DNA of 64,000 nt from Citrobacter freundii (GTDB lineage: Bacteria > Pseudomonadota > Gammaproteobacteria > Enterobacterales > Enterobacteriaceae), in assembly GCF_029717145.1 (NCBI RefSeq), contig NZ_CP099222.1, positions 1,984,001 to 2,048,000 of the forward strand, written 5' to 3'. The notes under the pieces were generated by a model that worked only from the letters and a program-made list of their open reading frames with translations, ran no database searches and was not told where the DNA came from. The position numbers and the translations under genes are program-made. Below, piece after piece: positions 8,391 through 16,513 of the stretch; within the stretch, counting starts at the first letter, position 1; every line of letters begins with the position of its first letter.

Positions 8391-9178
8391 GTTTACAGCA
8401 GGTCTCGCTGGACGTGGCGCGCTATCGTTGGTACGGCGCGAGAAAGTGGTCATCGCTACTCCAGGATATTTCTTTTGATATTGCCCCCGGTCAAATGGTG
8501 GCATTAGTCGGCGGCAGCGGGGAAGGTAAGAGTCTGCTGTTGCAGTGTCTGCTCGATCTGTTACCAGACAATCTGCGCGTTCAGGGCGCGATAACCCTCG
8601 ATGGAAAAACGCTGGACCGTAATGACATCCGTGCATGTCGCGGCAATACCTTTAGTTATGTACCGCAAGGGGTTCAGGCGCTTAATCCACTGCTGACCAT
8701 TGAAAAGCATTTGAAAAGAGCGAGTCAACTCTCCGGTCATCCCTGGGACGCGGGGAAGGTAACGCAACTTCTTGAACGGAGCCAACTGGACACCAGCGTA
8801 TTAGGTGCTTTCCCGCGCCAACTGTCCGGTGGGATGGCAAAACGTGTTCTGGCGTGCCATGCGTCACTCAGTCAGGCGCGCTATATCCTTGCTGACGAAA
8901 TTACCGCCTGGCTGGATGCGCCTTTGGCGAATCAACTGCTGGGGCATTTACGAGGCCTTTGCGAGCAGGGCTGTGGTGTGCTGTGGGTAACCCACGATCT
9001 CACGCTGGCTGCACGCCATGCGGACCGGATTGTTGCCCTGCATCAGGGACGGGTATCGGATAACGTGAGTCGGGAACAGCTGCTGCGTGGCGATATCAGC
9101 GAACATTTGCAGCGGCAATGGAGGGCGTTACCTGAGAGAAACCAACTATTTGGAGAGCTGAATGCTGTGCTGTCGTGA
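8384..9178 (+). CDS. ABC importer ATPase 1 (NikD/DppD type)
   Basis: A 264-residue nucleotide-binding subunit with Walker A GGSGEGKS (about residues 44-51), signature LSGGMAKR, Walker B YILADEIT and an H-loop VTHDL. It lacks the long C-terminal extension and four-cysteine iron-sulfur motif seen in many DppD/OppD ATPases, so it resembles the shorter NikD class. It overlaps both neighbouring genes. Confidence 0.9.
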   Translation: MLSLQQVSLDVARYRWYGARKWSSLLQDISFDIAPGQMVALVGGSGEGKSLLLQCLLDLLPDNLRVQGAITLDGKTLDRNDIRACRGNTFSYVPQGVQALNPLLTIEKHLKRASQLSGHPWDAGKVTQLLERSQLDTSVLGAFPRQLSGGMAKRVLACHASLSQARYILADEITAWLDAPLANQLLGHLRGLCEQGCGVLWVTHDLTLAARHADRIVALHQGRVSDNVSREQLLRGDISEHLQRQWRALPERNQLFGELNAVLS

Positions 9179-9752
9179 TGTTGTTATACGCCAGGGCGGT
9201 AAGGTGCTGTGGCAAAACCTGACGTTCTCGCTGGCTGTCGGGGAGCGCATGGGGATTTGCGCTCCTAGCGGGACCGGGAAAACCACGTTGGGACGCGTGC
9301 TGGCTGGCTGGCAAAAACCAACCTCCGGTGAGATTTTAGTCGATGATAAACCGTTACCGGTCGGGCAATATTGCCCGGTACAACTGGTGCCGCAACATCC
9401 TGAATTGACGTTCAACCCCTGGCGAAGTACCGGTGATGCGGTGCGGGATGCCTGGCAGCCGGATGCCTCAACGCTCGCCCGTTTACATATCAATCCCGAG
9501 TGGTTAACCCGCCGACCCGGGCAGCTTTCTGGTGGTGAACTGGCGCGTATTGCGCTACTGCGCGCGCTTGATCCGCGCACGCGTTTTCTCATTGCCGATG
9601 AAATTACCGCCCAGCTTGACCCTTCTATTCAACGAGATATATGGGCGCTGCTTCTTGAAGAATGCCAGCGTCGTCCGTTAGGAATGCTCATCATTAGCCA
9701 TCAGCAGGCATTGCTTGATCAGCTTTGTTCGCGAAGGTTGCCCTGGACGTAG
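9162..9752 (+). CDS. ABC importer ATPase 2 (NikE/DppF type, short)
   Basis: A 196-residue nucleotide-binding subunit with Walker A APSGTGKT (about 33-40), signature LSGGELAR, Walker B FLIADEIT and H-loop ISHQ. It ends soon after the H-loop at RRLPWT, roughly 60-70 residues shorter than typical NikE/DppF subunits. All catalytic motifs are retained, so it is probably functional but minimal. It overlaps the previous ATPase gene by 17 bases and closes the operon. Confidence 0.88.
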   Translation: MLCCRDVVIRQGGKVLWQNLTFSLAVGERMGICAPSGTGKTTLGRVLAGWQKPTSGEILVDDKPLPVGQYCPVQLVPQHPELTFNPWRSTGDAVRDAWQPDASTLARLHINPEWLTRRPGQLSGGELARIALLRALDPRTRFLIADEITAQLDPSIQRDIWALLLEECQRRPLGMLIISHQQALLDQLCSRRLPWT

Positions 9753-9823
9753 TCGTCCTTTCTCCGTGTGGCCGATTTATCGCTGCGGATGAATTTTGCA
9801 TAACCTCGTTGATTAAAATGTTA

Positions 9824-9838
9824 CGTTATATTATAACA
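9824..9838. promoter_or_regulatory. Zur box (zinc repressor operator) upstream of zinT
   Basis: CGTTATATTATAACA contains the perfect dyad GTTATA-T-TATAAC (9825-9837). It differs from the Zur-type core TGTTATATTATAACA by one base. It overlaps the likely -10 region about 32 bases upstream of the zinT start, the place for zinc-dependent repression. Confidence 0.8.
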
Positions 9839-9869
9839 ATTCACTCGCAACCATATTGAGGGTGAAATT

Positions 9870-10520
9870 TTGGCTATTCGTTTGGAAAGACTGGCGGTTG
9901 TTTTCGGGATGCTGTTAGCCAGTAGCCAGGTACTGGCACATGGGCACCATTCCCATGGCGCACCGATGACAGAAATAGAGCAAAAAGCGTCAGAGGGCGT
10001 TTTTGATAATAGCCATGTGAAGGACAGGGCTCTGAGCGACTGGGATGGCGTGTGGCAGTCTGTTTACCCTTATCTGCAGAGCGGTGAACTGGATCCGGTA
10101 TTCAAGCAGAAGGCCGAAAAGGATAAAAGTAAAACGGCGGAGGAGTATAAAACCTATTACCGCACAGGCTATGCCACTAGCGTGGACACTATCGGTATCG
10201 AGAACGGTGTGATGGAATTTCATACGGGTAATAAGGTCGCGTCGTGTAAATATGATTACGCCGGATACAAAATATTGACCTATACGTCAGGCAAGAAAGG
10301 TGTGCGGTATCTGTTTGAGTGCAAAGAGGCAAATAGTCAGGCGCCGAAATACGTTCAATTTAGCGATCATATTATCGCGCCACGCAAATCGAGCCACTAT
10401 CACATCTTTATGGGAAATACCTCACAGGCAGCGCTGCTTGAAGAGATGGACAACTGGCCAACCTATTATCCGTATCAGCTCAAAGCAGAAGCGGTGATTG
10501 ACGAGATGCTGCATCATTAA
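9870..10520 (+). CDS. zinT: Periplasmic zinc/cadmium-binding protein ZinT
   Basis: A 216-residue lipocalin-like periplasmic metal chaperone (the former YodA) that scavenges zinc and can hand it to ZnuA. The signal peptide ends at [10 protein letters not shown], whose histidine-rich stretch is a metal-binding loop. Buried-site histidines appear in SSHYHIF near residue 178. The start is TTG at 9870 with GAGGGTG just upstream, giving the N-terminus MAIRL seen in E. coli ZinT. In K-12 the gene lies elsewhere; here it follows an ABC importer by 117 bases but has its own Zur box. Confidence 0.95.
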   Translation: MAIRLERLAVVFGMLLASSQVLAHGHHSHGAPMTEIEQKASEGVFDNSHVKDRALSDWDGVWQSVYPYLQSGELDPVFKQKAEKDKSKTAEEYKTYYRTGYATSVDTIGIENGVMEFHTGNKVASCKYDYAGYKILTYTSGKKGVRYLFECKEANSQAPKYVQFSDHIIAPRKSSHYHIFMGNTSQAALLEEMDNWPTYYPYQLKAEAVIDEMLHH

Positions 10521-10540
10521 TTCCCATCCGGCTGTATTTA

Positions 10541-10562
10541 AACCCGCCGATAACGGCGGGTT
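10541..10562. terminator. Bidirectional hairpin between zinT and ycaC-like gene
   Basis: A perfect 9-bp stem AACCCGCCG/CGGCGGGTT with loop ATAA sits midway between two convergent stops. T-rich tails are short on both sides (TTTAAAT on the minus strand). Confidence 0.65.
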
Positions 10563-10577
10563 GATAAATTGCGGATA

Positions 10578-11204
10578 TTATTTTCCGGAAGCCAGCGTGC
10601 TGTAACTGGTCATCAGGTTGCGATAGTCAGGAATATGGTTGGAAAACAGCGTGCCCAGCCCTTCAACGTCATTACGCCAGTCGCGGTGTAATTCACAGGC
10701 CAGACCGAACCAGGTCATCAACTGCACGCCGGCAGAAGACATACGGTTCCAGGCAGAGTCGCGGGTCAGCGGGTTAAAGGTGCCGGACGCATCGGTAACC
10801 ACGAACACGTCGAACCCTGCCTCAATGGCCGATAGCGCAGGGAAGGCGACGCACACTTCGGTGACGACACCGGCGATGATCAGCTGTTTTTTACCCGTCG
10901 CTTTAATCGCGTTGACAAAATCGTCGTTGTCCCAGGCGTTAATCTGCCCCGGGCGGGCAATGTAAGGGGCGTCAGGAAACAGCGCTTTCAGCTCAGGAAC
11001 CAGAGGGCCATTAGGACCGGTTTCAAAGCTGGTGGTTAGAATGGTGGGGAGTTTGAAGTACTTCGCCAGATCGGCCAGCGCCAGCACGTTGTTTTTAAAC
11101 TTGTCGGGATCAATATCACGGACCAGCGACAGTAAACCTGCCTGGTGATCGACCAACAGTACGGCAGCCTGATCCTTATCCACACGTTTATAGGTAATCG
11201 TCAT
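10578..11204 (-). CDS. ycaC: Isochorismatase-family hydrolase YcaC
   Basis: A 208-residue cysteine hydrolase of the isochorismatase superfamily, colinear with E. coli YcaC, whose substrate is unknown. The triad candidates are Asp19 (LLVDHQAG), a central lysine and the cysteine of VVTEVCVAF (about residue 118). ATG 11204 follows GGAGAAAG; an in-frame extension to 11294 has no ribosome site and no homology. In K-12 ycaC lies in another chromosomal region, so its position here supports an accessory block between icd and leuE. Confidence 0.93.
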   Translation of the reverse strand: MTITYKRVDKDQAAVLLVDHQAGLLSLVRDIDPDKFKNNVLALADLAKYFKLPTILTTSFETGPNGPLVPELKALFPDAPYIARPGQINAWDNDDFVNAIKATGKKQLIIAGVVTEVCVAFPALSAIEAGFDVFVVTDASGTFNPLTRDSAWNRMSSAGVQLMTWFGLACELHRDWRNDVEGLGTLFSNHIPDYRNLMTSYSTLASGK

Positions 11205-11440
11205 TTTTTCTTTCTCCAGGTGATGAGAGGGGGCCTCGACGGCGAAATCTATTGATAAACAGTAGTGGCTATCCGGGGTATTGGGTAGTCGCAAAATTGA
11301 GTTTCATCGTTGCAAATCTGGAACGAAAAATATTCTGCAACAGTGTGCGCTATTCATAAGCTTCTCTTTCCATCAGGTGATGCATTCGTTAGCATATTGT
11401 CTCGCAGCAAGTGCATGTGTTTTATCAGGAAGAGGTTAAC

Positions 11441-12079
11441 GTGTTCGCAGAGTATGGAGTTCTGAATTACTGGACGTATTTGGTGGGGGCTATTTTTATT
11501 GTACTGGTACCGGGGCCCAATACGATATTCGTGCTGAAGAACAGCGTAGGGCGAGGGGTGAAGGGCGGTTACCTTGCAGCCTGCGGGGTGTTCATCGGTG
11601 ATGCCGTGCTGATGTTTTTGGCCTACGCAGGGGTTGCGGCACTGATCAAAACAACGCCCGTTTTGTTTAATATCGTGCGTTATCTGGGGGCTTTTTATCT
11701 GTTATATCTCGGCGCGAAGATTCTGTATGCTACGTTAAAGTCGAAGGCCGCGGAGACTGCGGCCGAAGAAACGCCCTTTGGTGCTATTTTCAAACGTGCA
11801 TTAATTTTGAGTTTGACTAATCCAAAAGCCATTCTGTTTTATGTGTCGTTTTTCGTTCAATTTATTGACGTCAATGCACCACATTCAGGGTTGTCGTTCT
11901 TTATTTTGGCCATTACGCTTGAAATCGTGAGCTTCTTCTATCTGAGTTTCCTTATTTTCTCCGGTGCTTTTGTCACGCAGTATATTCGCACCAAGAAGAA
12001 ACTGGCGAAGGTGGGCAATTCTCTCATCGGTTTAATTTTTGTGGGATTTGCCGCCCGTCTGGCGACGCTTCAGTCTTAA
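11441..12079 (+). CDS. leuE: Leucine exporter LeuE (RhtB/LysE family)
   Basis: A 212-residue, about six-helix inner-membrane exporter of leucine and analogues. The RhtB signature [13 protein letters not shown] is at residues about 25-37. The GTG start at 11441 with AGGAAGAGG upstream gives the E. coli N-terminus [12 protein letters not shown] longer ATG start at 11411 would add an unconserved tail. It is the first gene of the conserved block that continues to the window's end. Confidence 0.95.
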   Translation: MFAEYGVLNYWTYLVGAIFIVLVPGPNTIFVLKNSVGRGVKGGYLAACGVFIGDAVLMFLAYAGVAALIKTTPVLFNIVRYLGAFYLLYLGAKILYATLKSKAAETAAEETPFGAIFKRALILSLTNPKAILFYVSFFVQFIDVNAPHSGLSFFILAITLEIVSFFYLSFLIFSGAFVTQYIRTKKKLAKVGNSLIGLIFVGFAARLATLQS

Positions 12080-12086
12080 CGCCATT

Positions 12087-12117
12087 AGCCCGCTCCAGGC
12101 GGCGGGCTTTGCGTTTT
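12087..12117 (+). terminator. leuE terminator
   Basis: Stem AGCCCGC (12087-12093) with GCGGGCT (12102-12108), followed by TTTGCGTTTTT, begins 8 bases after the leuE stop. Confidence 0.8.
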
Positions 12118-12172
12118 TCCCCATTCTTATCATTGCCCATCAGTAAGAATACTAACCAATAAATGGTATTTT

Positions 12173-12187
12173 AAATGTATATTTTGA
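12173..12187. promoter_or_regulatory. Candidate NsrR half-site in the yeaR promoter
   Basis: AAATGTATATTTTGA resembles the AT-flanked half-site of the nitric-oxide repressor NsrR. It lies about 70 bases upstream of yeaR, whose E. coli counterpart is controlled by NarL and NsrR. The match is short and degenerate. Confidence 0.35.
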
Positions 12188-12254
12188 GGCGTACCCTGTT
12201 CACAGCAGCGATTCAATAAGGCTCGCTGGTTGTCGACTGGAAAAGGGAAGAAAG

Positions 12255-12617
12255 ATGCTTCAAATTCCACAGAATCACATTCATACACGCTCAACGCCGT
12301 TCTGGAACAAAGACACTGCGCCTGCCGGAATTTTCGAACGCCACCTTGATAAAGGTACCCGTGCGGGGGTTTATCCTCGACTGTCGGTTATGCAGGGGGC
12401 GGTCAAATATCTCGGATTCGCAGATGAGCACAGCCCGGAGCCCGTAGAGGTGATGATTATTGAAGCCGGTCAGTTTGGCGTTTTTCCACCGGAAAAATGG
12501 CATAACATCGAAGTGATGACCGACGACACCTACTTTAATATCGATTTTTTCGTTGCGCCTGAGGTTCTGATGGAGAGTGCTAATCAACGAAAAGTCGTGC
12601 GTACCGGCAAGGAGTGA
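12255..12617 (+). CDS. yeaR: Cupin-like protein YeaR (nitrate/NO-induced)
   Basis: A 120-residue TehB/cupin-fold protein nearly identical to E. coli YeaR; its biochemical role is unknown. Conserved segments include TPFWNKDTAPAGIFERH and FPPEKWHNIE, whose histidines could form a metal site. It is followed after 3 bases by yoaG, as in E. coli, where the pair is induced by nitrate and nitric oxide. Confidence 0.95.
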   Translation: MLQIPQNHIHTRSTPFWNKDTAPAGIFERHLDKGTRAGVYPRLSVMQGAVKYLGFADEHSPEPVEVMIIEAGQFGVFPPEKWHNIEVMTDDTYFNIDFFVAPEVLMESANQRKVVRTGKE

Positions 12618-12620
12618 GTC

Positions 12621-12803
12621 ATGAGTAAAGCAACCTATACCGTCACCGTAACCAATAACAGCAATGGCGTTTCTGTTGATTATGAAACGGAAGCGCCAAT
12701 GACGCTGTTGGTACCCGACGTGGCAGCCGAAGTGGTCAAAGATCTGGTGAATACCGTACGTTCGTACGATACAGAAAATGAGCACGATGTTTGCGGCTGG
12801 TAA
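12621..12803 (+). CDS. yoaG: Small protein YoaG
   Basis: A 60-residue protein colinear with E. coli YoaG, a small dimeric beta-rich protein (DUF1869) of unknown role. It is the second gene of the yeaR-yoaG operon, 3 bases after yeaR. The ribosome site AAGGAG overlaps the yeaR 3' end, suggesting coupled translation. Confidence 0.95.
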   Translation: MSKATYTVTVTNNSNGVSVDYETEAPMTLLVPDVAAEVVKDLVNTVRSYDTENEHDVCGW

Positions 12804-12834
12804 CGCCATAAACGCCGTTACTCTATGATTTATA

Positions 12835-12864
12835 TAAAAAACCGCAGCGTGCTGCGGTTTTTTT
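12835..12864 (+). terminator. yeaR-yoaG terminator
   Basis: A six-base A run, then CCGCAG/CTGCGG with a four-base loop, then eight T. The symmetrical A/T tracts would allow action in both directions. Confidence 0.9.
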
Positions 12865-13011
12865 ATTGACTGACATCCTGTGACTTGTTACCTAAACAGT
12901 CCGAAAAAAGAATTCTTAAGAAAACCTTAAGAGCATCGCATTCATTGCTAATAGGCAACCATTCACAGGGGTTATGATCGGTACACAGTAACATTACAGA
13001 ACATCTTGCTT

Positions 13012-13656
13012 ATGAAAGTGAACACCCAGCTTACATTACCCACACTCATTCTTGGATTGGTCATCGTCGCGATCCCGTTCACTGCAAACTGGAATCTTCC
13101 TCTGTTAAACGGCACCGTTGTCAGATGGATTGAAAATGGGCAGGCGCTGTGGCTACTGTTTGGTGCGATATTTACTCTCAGCTATATTCGGCCTTTATCT
13201 CGTCCTGAAGGTGAGAAGCAATTTTGGCTGTGGGCGGCAGTGTGGTGGCTGGTTTTACTGGGCAGAAGCATCAGTTGGGGGCGTGATTATTTCCCTGAGC
13301 ATCCTAAACTTTTGTTCAGAACCATTTCAGTCGTGTTAATTGCCATGATTATTCTGCCAGTGTTACTGTCGAAGCGCTTACGGCAGGATATTGCACGTCG
13401 TGTACGCAATGAACCGCTGCCGATTTGGCTGCTGGCAATCACCACCTGTGCATTTTTAATATCTGACACCGTAGAACATCATCGTCTGCTGGCACCACTG
13501 TTTCTGCATAATGCCCATTACGGCGATCTTATTGAAGAGCTGTATGAACTGCCGTTTATGGTGGGATTATTTCTGATGAACCTTGGTTTTATGCGGCGAG
13601 ATAAGAAGGAAGAATACGCATCTGTTCGTGTAGGCAAGCAACTGCTGGCTAAGTGA
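13012..13656 (+). CDS. Putative six-helix inner-membrane protein, unknown function
   Basis: A 214-residue, very hydrophobic protein that I do not recognise. Helices can be seen at about residues 8-26, 42-58, 73-90, 104-121, 139-156 and 178-193. Conserved-looking polar islands are GRSISWGRDYFPEHP, DTVEHHRL and ELYELPFM, which could line an active site facing the membrane. The start is the ATG at 13012; an in-frame TTG at 13006 is less likely. No good ribosome site is visible. It stands alone between the yoaG terminator and a convergent formate-dehydrogenase-like gene. Confidence 0.7.
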   Translation: MKVNTQLTLPTLILGLVIVAIPFTANWNLPLLNGTVVRWIENGQALWLLFGAIFTLSYIRPLSRPEGEKQFWLWAAVWWLVLLGRSISWGRDYFPEHPKLLFRTISVVLIAMIILPVLLSKRLRQDIARRVRNEPLPIWLLAITTCAFLISDTVEHHRLLAPLFLHNAHYGDLIEELYELPFMVGLFLMNLGFMRRDKKEEYASVRVGKQLLAK

Positions 13657-13664
13657 TCGAAATA

Positions 13665-13698
13665 ACAGCCTGAGCCTTGAACAAAAGACTCAGGCTGT
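13665..13698. terminator. Hairpin between convergent genes
   Basis: A perfect 10-bp stem ACAGCCTGAG/CTCAGGCTGT with a 14-base loop separates two convergent stops. On the minus strand it is followed by TATTTCG; no strong T run is present on the plus strand. Confidence 0.55.
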
Positions 13699-13710
13699 GT
13701 GTACTGTTAT

Positions 13711-15858
13711 TTACGCAATAGCCTCACATAAACGTGACTTCATCTCGCTATATGATTGCGCAGCATACTTCTCTGCCCAATGTTGATCGGTGATGTGTTC
13801 GATATTCACCGCGCAATACTTGGTTTCCGGCGTTTTCGAGATAGGATCAAGATTATCCTGGGTTAACTCGTTACATGCGCCAATCCACCACTGATACGTC
13901 ATATACACCGTTCCGCTATTGATGCGCTCGGAGACATCGGCACGGCTGATGACTTTCCCTCGACGGGAACTCACCCACACCAGGTCACGATGACGGATCC
14001 CCTGTTTGGCGGCATCCTGAGTATTGATTTGCACATAGCCCGGCTCATCTGCCAGCGCCTGCAGTGCCGCGCAATTGCCGGTCATGGAACGACAGGAGTA
14101 ATGCCCCACTTCGCGCACGGTACAGAGCACCATCGGGTATTTTTCATCCGGTAGTTCGGCAGGGGCTCGCCACTGAGCGGCAAACAGCTTGCCCTTACCG
14201 TTGGCGGTATCAAACCGACTATTCTGATAGAGATACGGGGTGCCAGGGTGATCGAGATCCGGGCAAGGCCACTGAATATGGCCCATATCGCCCATTTTCT
14301 CATACGTTACCCCATAGAATAGCGGACAGAGTTCGCGCATCTCATCCCAGATTTGCTGGTTGTTTTGATACTGCATTGGGTAACCCATTTCGGTCGCCAA
14401 CAGACTGATAATTTCCCAGTCACGCTTCACATCCCCGGTGGGTTCGATCGCCTTCTCAAAACGCTGAAAACCACGATCGGCGCAGGTAAAGACGCCACCG
14501 TGTTCGCCCCATGAGGTTGCGGGCAGGATAACGTCGGCCATTTCCGCCGTCTTGGTCATGAAGATGTCCTGCACCACGATAAAATCAAGCGCGTTGAAGC
14601 CTTCTCGAACCAGGCCCAAATCGGCTTCGGTTTGCAGCGGATCTTCCCCCATGATGTAGTAGGCTTTAACTTTGCCTTCAATCGCCAGATGCGGGACTTC
14701 GGTGATCCGTGTGCCCACCTTGTCATCCATCAGGTTGACGTCAATCCCCCAGGCTTGAGCAAATTTCGCTCTCACTGCGGGATCGGTAACGTCCTGATAG
14801 CCCGGAAATTGATTGGGAAGCACGCCCATGTCGCATGCGCCCTGAACGTTATTCTGCCCGCGTACCGGGCCGACGCCGACGTTAGGTCGACCCAGATTGC
14901 CGGTCAGCAAGGCCAGACTCGACAACCCACGCACGACGTCGACAGCCTGGCCGAACTGCGTCACGCCCATTCCCCACATCACCGTCGCTGACGGTGCGGC
15001 GGCAAAGGTGCGCATCGCCTGGCGTACCTGTTGAGCTGGCACCCCGGTGAGGTGTTCAACGGTTTCAGGCGCATAGTCCTTTACGGTTTCCCAATAGCTT
15101 TCCAGGCCTTCGGCATGCTTTTGTACGTATTCACGATCGTAGAGCTGCTCTTCAATCAGCACGTGTCCAAAGGCGTTGACCAGCGCCATGTTACAGCCAT
15201 TTTTCAACTGCAGGTGCTGGTCTGCAATACGCGCGGTTTCAATGCGGCGAGGATCGCAGACAATGATTTTCGCCCCGTTCTGACGGGCTTTGATGACCCG
15301 GCGGGCGACTATCGGATGAGAGTCTGCGCAGTTATAGCCAAAGATGAGCAGGCATTTGGAATTTTCAATGTCGCTGATGGAATTGCTCATTGCGCCATTG
15401 CCTAAGGTTTCCTGCAATCCGGCAACGGAAGGGCCATGGCATACGCGAGCACAGCAATCGACGTTGTTGGTGTTGAGTACGCCACGCGCGAACTTTTGCA
15501 TCACGTAGTTGGTCTCGTTTCCTGTTCCACGGGAAGAGCCAGTAGTCATGATGGCGCGGGGACCATGAGCATTTTTGATGTCTGATAGGCGTTTTGCGGT
15601 GTAGCGAATGGCTTCATCCCAGCTGACGGGCGTGAACTTTCCCCCTTTTTCATAACGGATCAGCGGGCGAGTTAGACGGGGAGTCAGAAGGCGCGTGTCG
15701 TTAAGAAAATCCCAACCGTAGTAGCCTTTCAGACATAGCTGGTTTTGGTTGGTCACCCCTTCAGCGGCTTCGGCGCGGATGATTTTGTTATTTTCAACAA
15801 CAAGCTTGAGCTTGCACCCGGCCCCGCAGTATGGGCATACACTGGTGATTTTTTTCAT
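13711..15858 (-). CDS. Formate dehydrogenase-H homologue with Cys at the selenocysteine position
   Basis: A 715-residue molybdopterin oxidoreductase, the exact length of E. coli FdhF. One [4Fe-4S] cluster is bound by Cys8, 11, 15 and 42, followed by Lys44. The active-site segment reads CCARVCHGPSVAG, where residue 140 is a normal cysteine (TGC, 15439-15441) instead of UGA-encoded selenocysteine; His141 is kept. The start is ATG 15858. It has its own sigma-54 promoter, as E. coli fdhF does, but no hydrogenase or electron-transfer partner is adjacent. It is probably a formate dehydrogenase that bypasses selenium, and likely slower; a different substrate is possible. It is a paralogue rather than fdhF itself. 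Confidence 0.88.
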   Translation of the reverse strand: MKKITSVCPYCGAGCKLKLVVENNKIIRAEAAEGVTNQNQLCLKGYYGWDFLNDTRLLTPRLTRPLIRYEKGGKFTPVSWDEAIRYTAKRLSDIKNAHGPRAIMTTGSSRGTGNETNYVMQKFARGVLNTNNVDCCARVCHGPSVAGLQETLGNGAMSNSISDIENSKCLLIFGYNCADSHPIVARRVIKARQNGAKIIVCDPRRIETARIADQHLQLKNGCNMALVNAFGHVLIEEQLYDREYVQKHAEGLESYWETVKDYAPETVEHLTGVPAQQVRQAMRTFAAAPSATVMWGMGVTQFGQAVDVVRGLSSLALLTGNLGRPNVGVGPVRGQNNVQGACDMGVLPNQFPGYQDVTDPAVRAKFAQAWGIDVNLMDDKVGTRITEVPHLAIEGKVKAYYIMGEDPLQTEADLGLVREGFNALDFIVVQDIFMTKTAEMADVILPATSWGEHGGVFTCADRGFQRFEKAIEPTGDVKRDWEIISLLATEMGYPMQYQNNQQIWDEMRELCPLFYGVTYEKMGDMGHIQWPCPDLDHPGTPYLYQNSRFDTANGKGKLFAAQWRAPAELPDEKYPMVLCTVREVGHYSCRSMTGNCAALQALADEPGYVQINTQDAAKQGIRHRDLVWVSSRRGKVISRADVSERINSGTVYMTYQWWIGACNELTQDNLDPISKTPETKYCAVNIEHITDQHWAEKYAAQSYSEMKSRLCEAIA

Positions 15859-15926
15859 CAATAACAGACCTGTTAAATGCTGAAATAGCGCGAATTGTAG
15901 ACGCAGCCACGTGAATAGGTCACGGG

Positions 15927-15942
15927 CTACGATGTATCGTAG
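15927..15942. promoter_or_regulatory. Perfect palindrome in the fdhF-like leader
   Basis: CTACGAT-GT-ATCGTAG is a perfect 7-2-7 dyad just downstream of the expected sigma-54 start point and about 70 bases before the ATG. It could be an operator or, in RNA, a hairpin. The binding factor is unknown. Confidence 0.45.
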
Positions 15943-15956
15943 TGACGGGCTGTTAA

Positions 15957-15972
15957 AGCATAAAGTGTGCCA
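15957..15972 (-). promoter_or_regulatory. Sigma-54 promoter of the fdhF-like gene
   Basis: Minus strand TGGCAC (15972-15967), five bases, then ATGCT (15961-15957). The -24 GG and -12 GC have the exact spacing required. About 60-100 bases upstream an inverted repeat CTGACG/CGTCAG (16027-16032, 16055-16060) could be the enhancer for an FhlA-like activator. The 15859-16215 intergenic region otherwise holds only the divergent yeaQ promoter. Confidence 0.75.
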
Positions 15973-16122
15973 GAATTGAAAACGTAGTCACGGTAGGGTT
16001 GGGCCGCGAAATTAAACGTAAAGTCACTGACGAAACGACATTAATGACGATAAACGTCAGAAAAGATCGCCATGTGCGGTGATCTAAGATCATGAAACAT
16101 CGGAATAAGATGAAAATCCATG

Positions 16123-16136
16123 GTGATGGTGATCAC
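16123..16136. promoter_or_regulatory. Candidate CRP site upstream of yeaQ
   Basis: GTGA-N6-TCAC matches the CRP core. It lies about 20 bases upstream of repeated CTATGCT sequences (16154-16166) that suit a sigma-S-type -10 element for yeaQ. Confidence 0.35.
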
Positions 16137-16215
16137 GAATTTTAATTTTTCGGCGCTATGCTATGCTTTTAAATAACGAGTCAATCGTTCACGTAAAAAC
16201 ATAAGCGAGGAAAAA

Positions 16216-16464
16216 ATGGGTATACTTTCATGGATTATTTTCGGTCTTATCGCTGGGATATTGGCAAAATGGATTATGCCAGGCAAGGACGGCGGCGGAT
16301 TCTTTATGACTATTATTTTAGGGGTTATCGGTGCAGTCGTTGGCGGTTGGATCAGTACATTGCTTGGCTTTGGCAAAGTGGATGGTTTCAACTTTGGCAG
16401 CTTTGCCGTGGCGATTATCGGCGCGCTCGTTGTTCTGTTTATCTACAGAAAAGTCAAAAGTTAA
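16216..16464 (+). CDS. yeaQ: Small membrane protein YeaQ (GlsB/YeaQ/YmgE family)
   Basis: An 82-residue protein with three membrane helices, rich in glycine (GLIAGILAKWIMPG near the start; LGVIGAVVGGWI in the middle). The family is stress-associated, and the old label 'transglycosylase-associated' has little support. AGCGAGGAA precedes the ATG. Near-identical to E. coli YeaQ in length and sequence. Confidence 0.95.
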   Translation: MGILSWIIFGLIAGILAKWIMPGKDGGGFFMTIILGVIGAVVGGWISTLLGFGKVDGFNFGSFAVAIIGALVVLFIYRKVKS

Positions 16465-16486
16465 ATCAAAACAGATATTGAAATAG

Positions 16487-16513
16487 AGGCCACTTCGTGT
16501 GGCCTTTATTTTT
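16487..16513 (+). terminator. yeaQ terminator
   Basis: Stem AGGCCAC/GTGGCCT closes a TTCGT loop and is followed by TTATTTTTTT. It ends one base before the convergent yoaJ stop. Confidence 0.9.

Noticed and set aside
15439..15441. Expected in-frame TGA (selenocysteine) in the fdhF-like gene
   Set aside because: The codon is TGC on the minus strand, and the reading frame is open without recoding.
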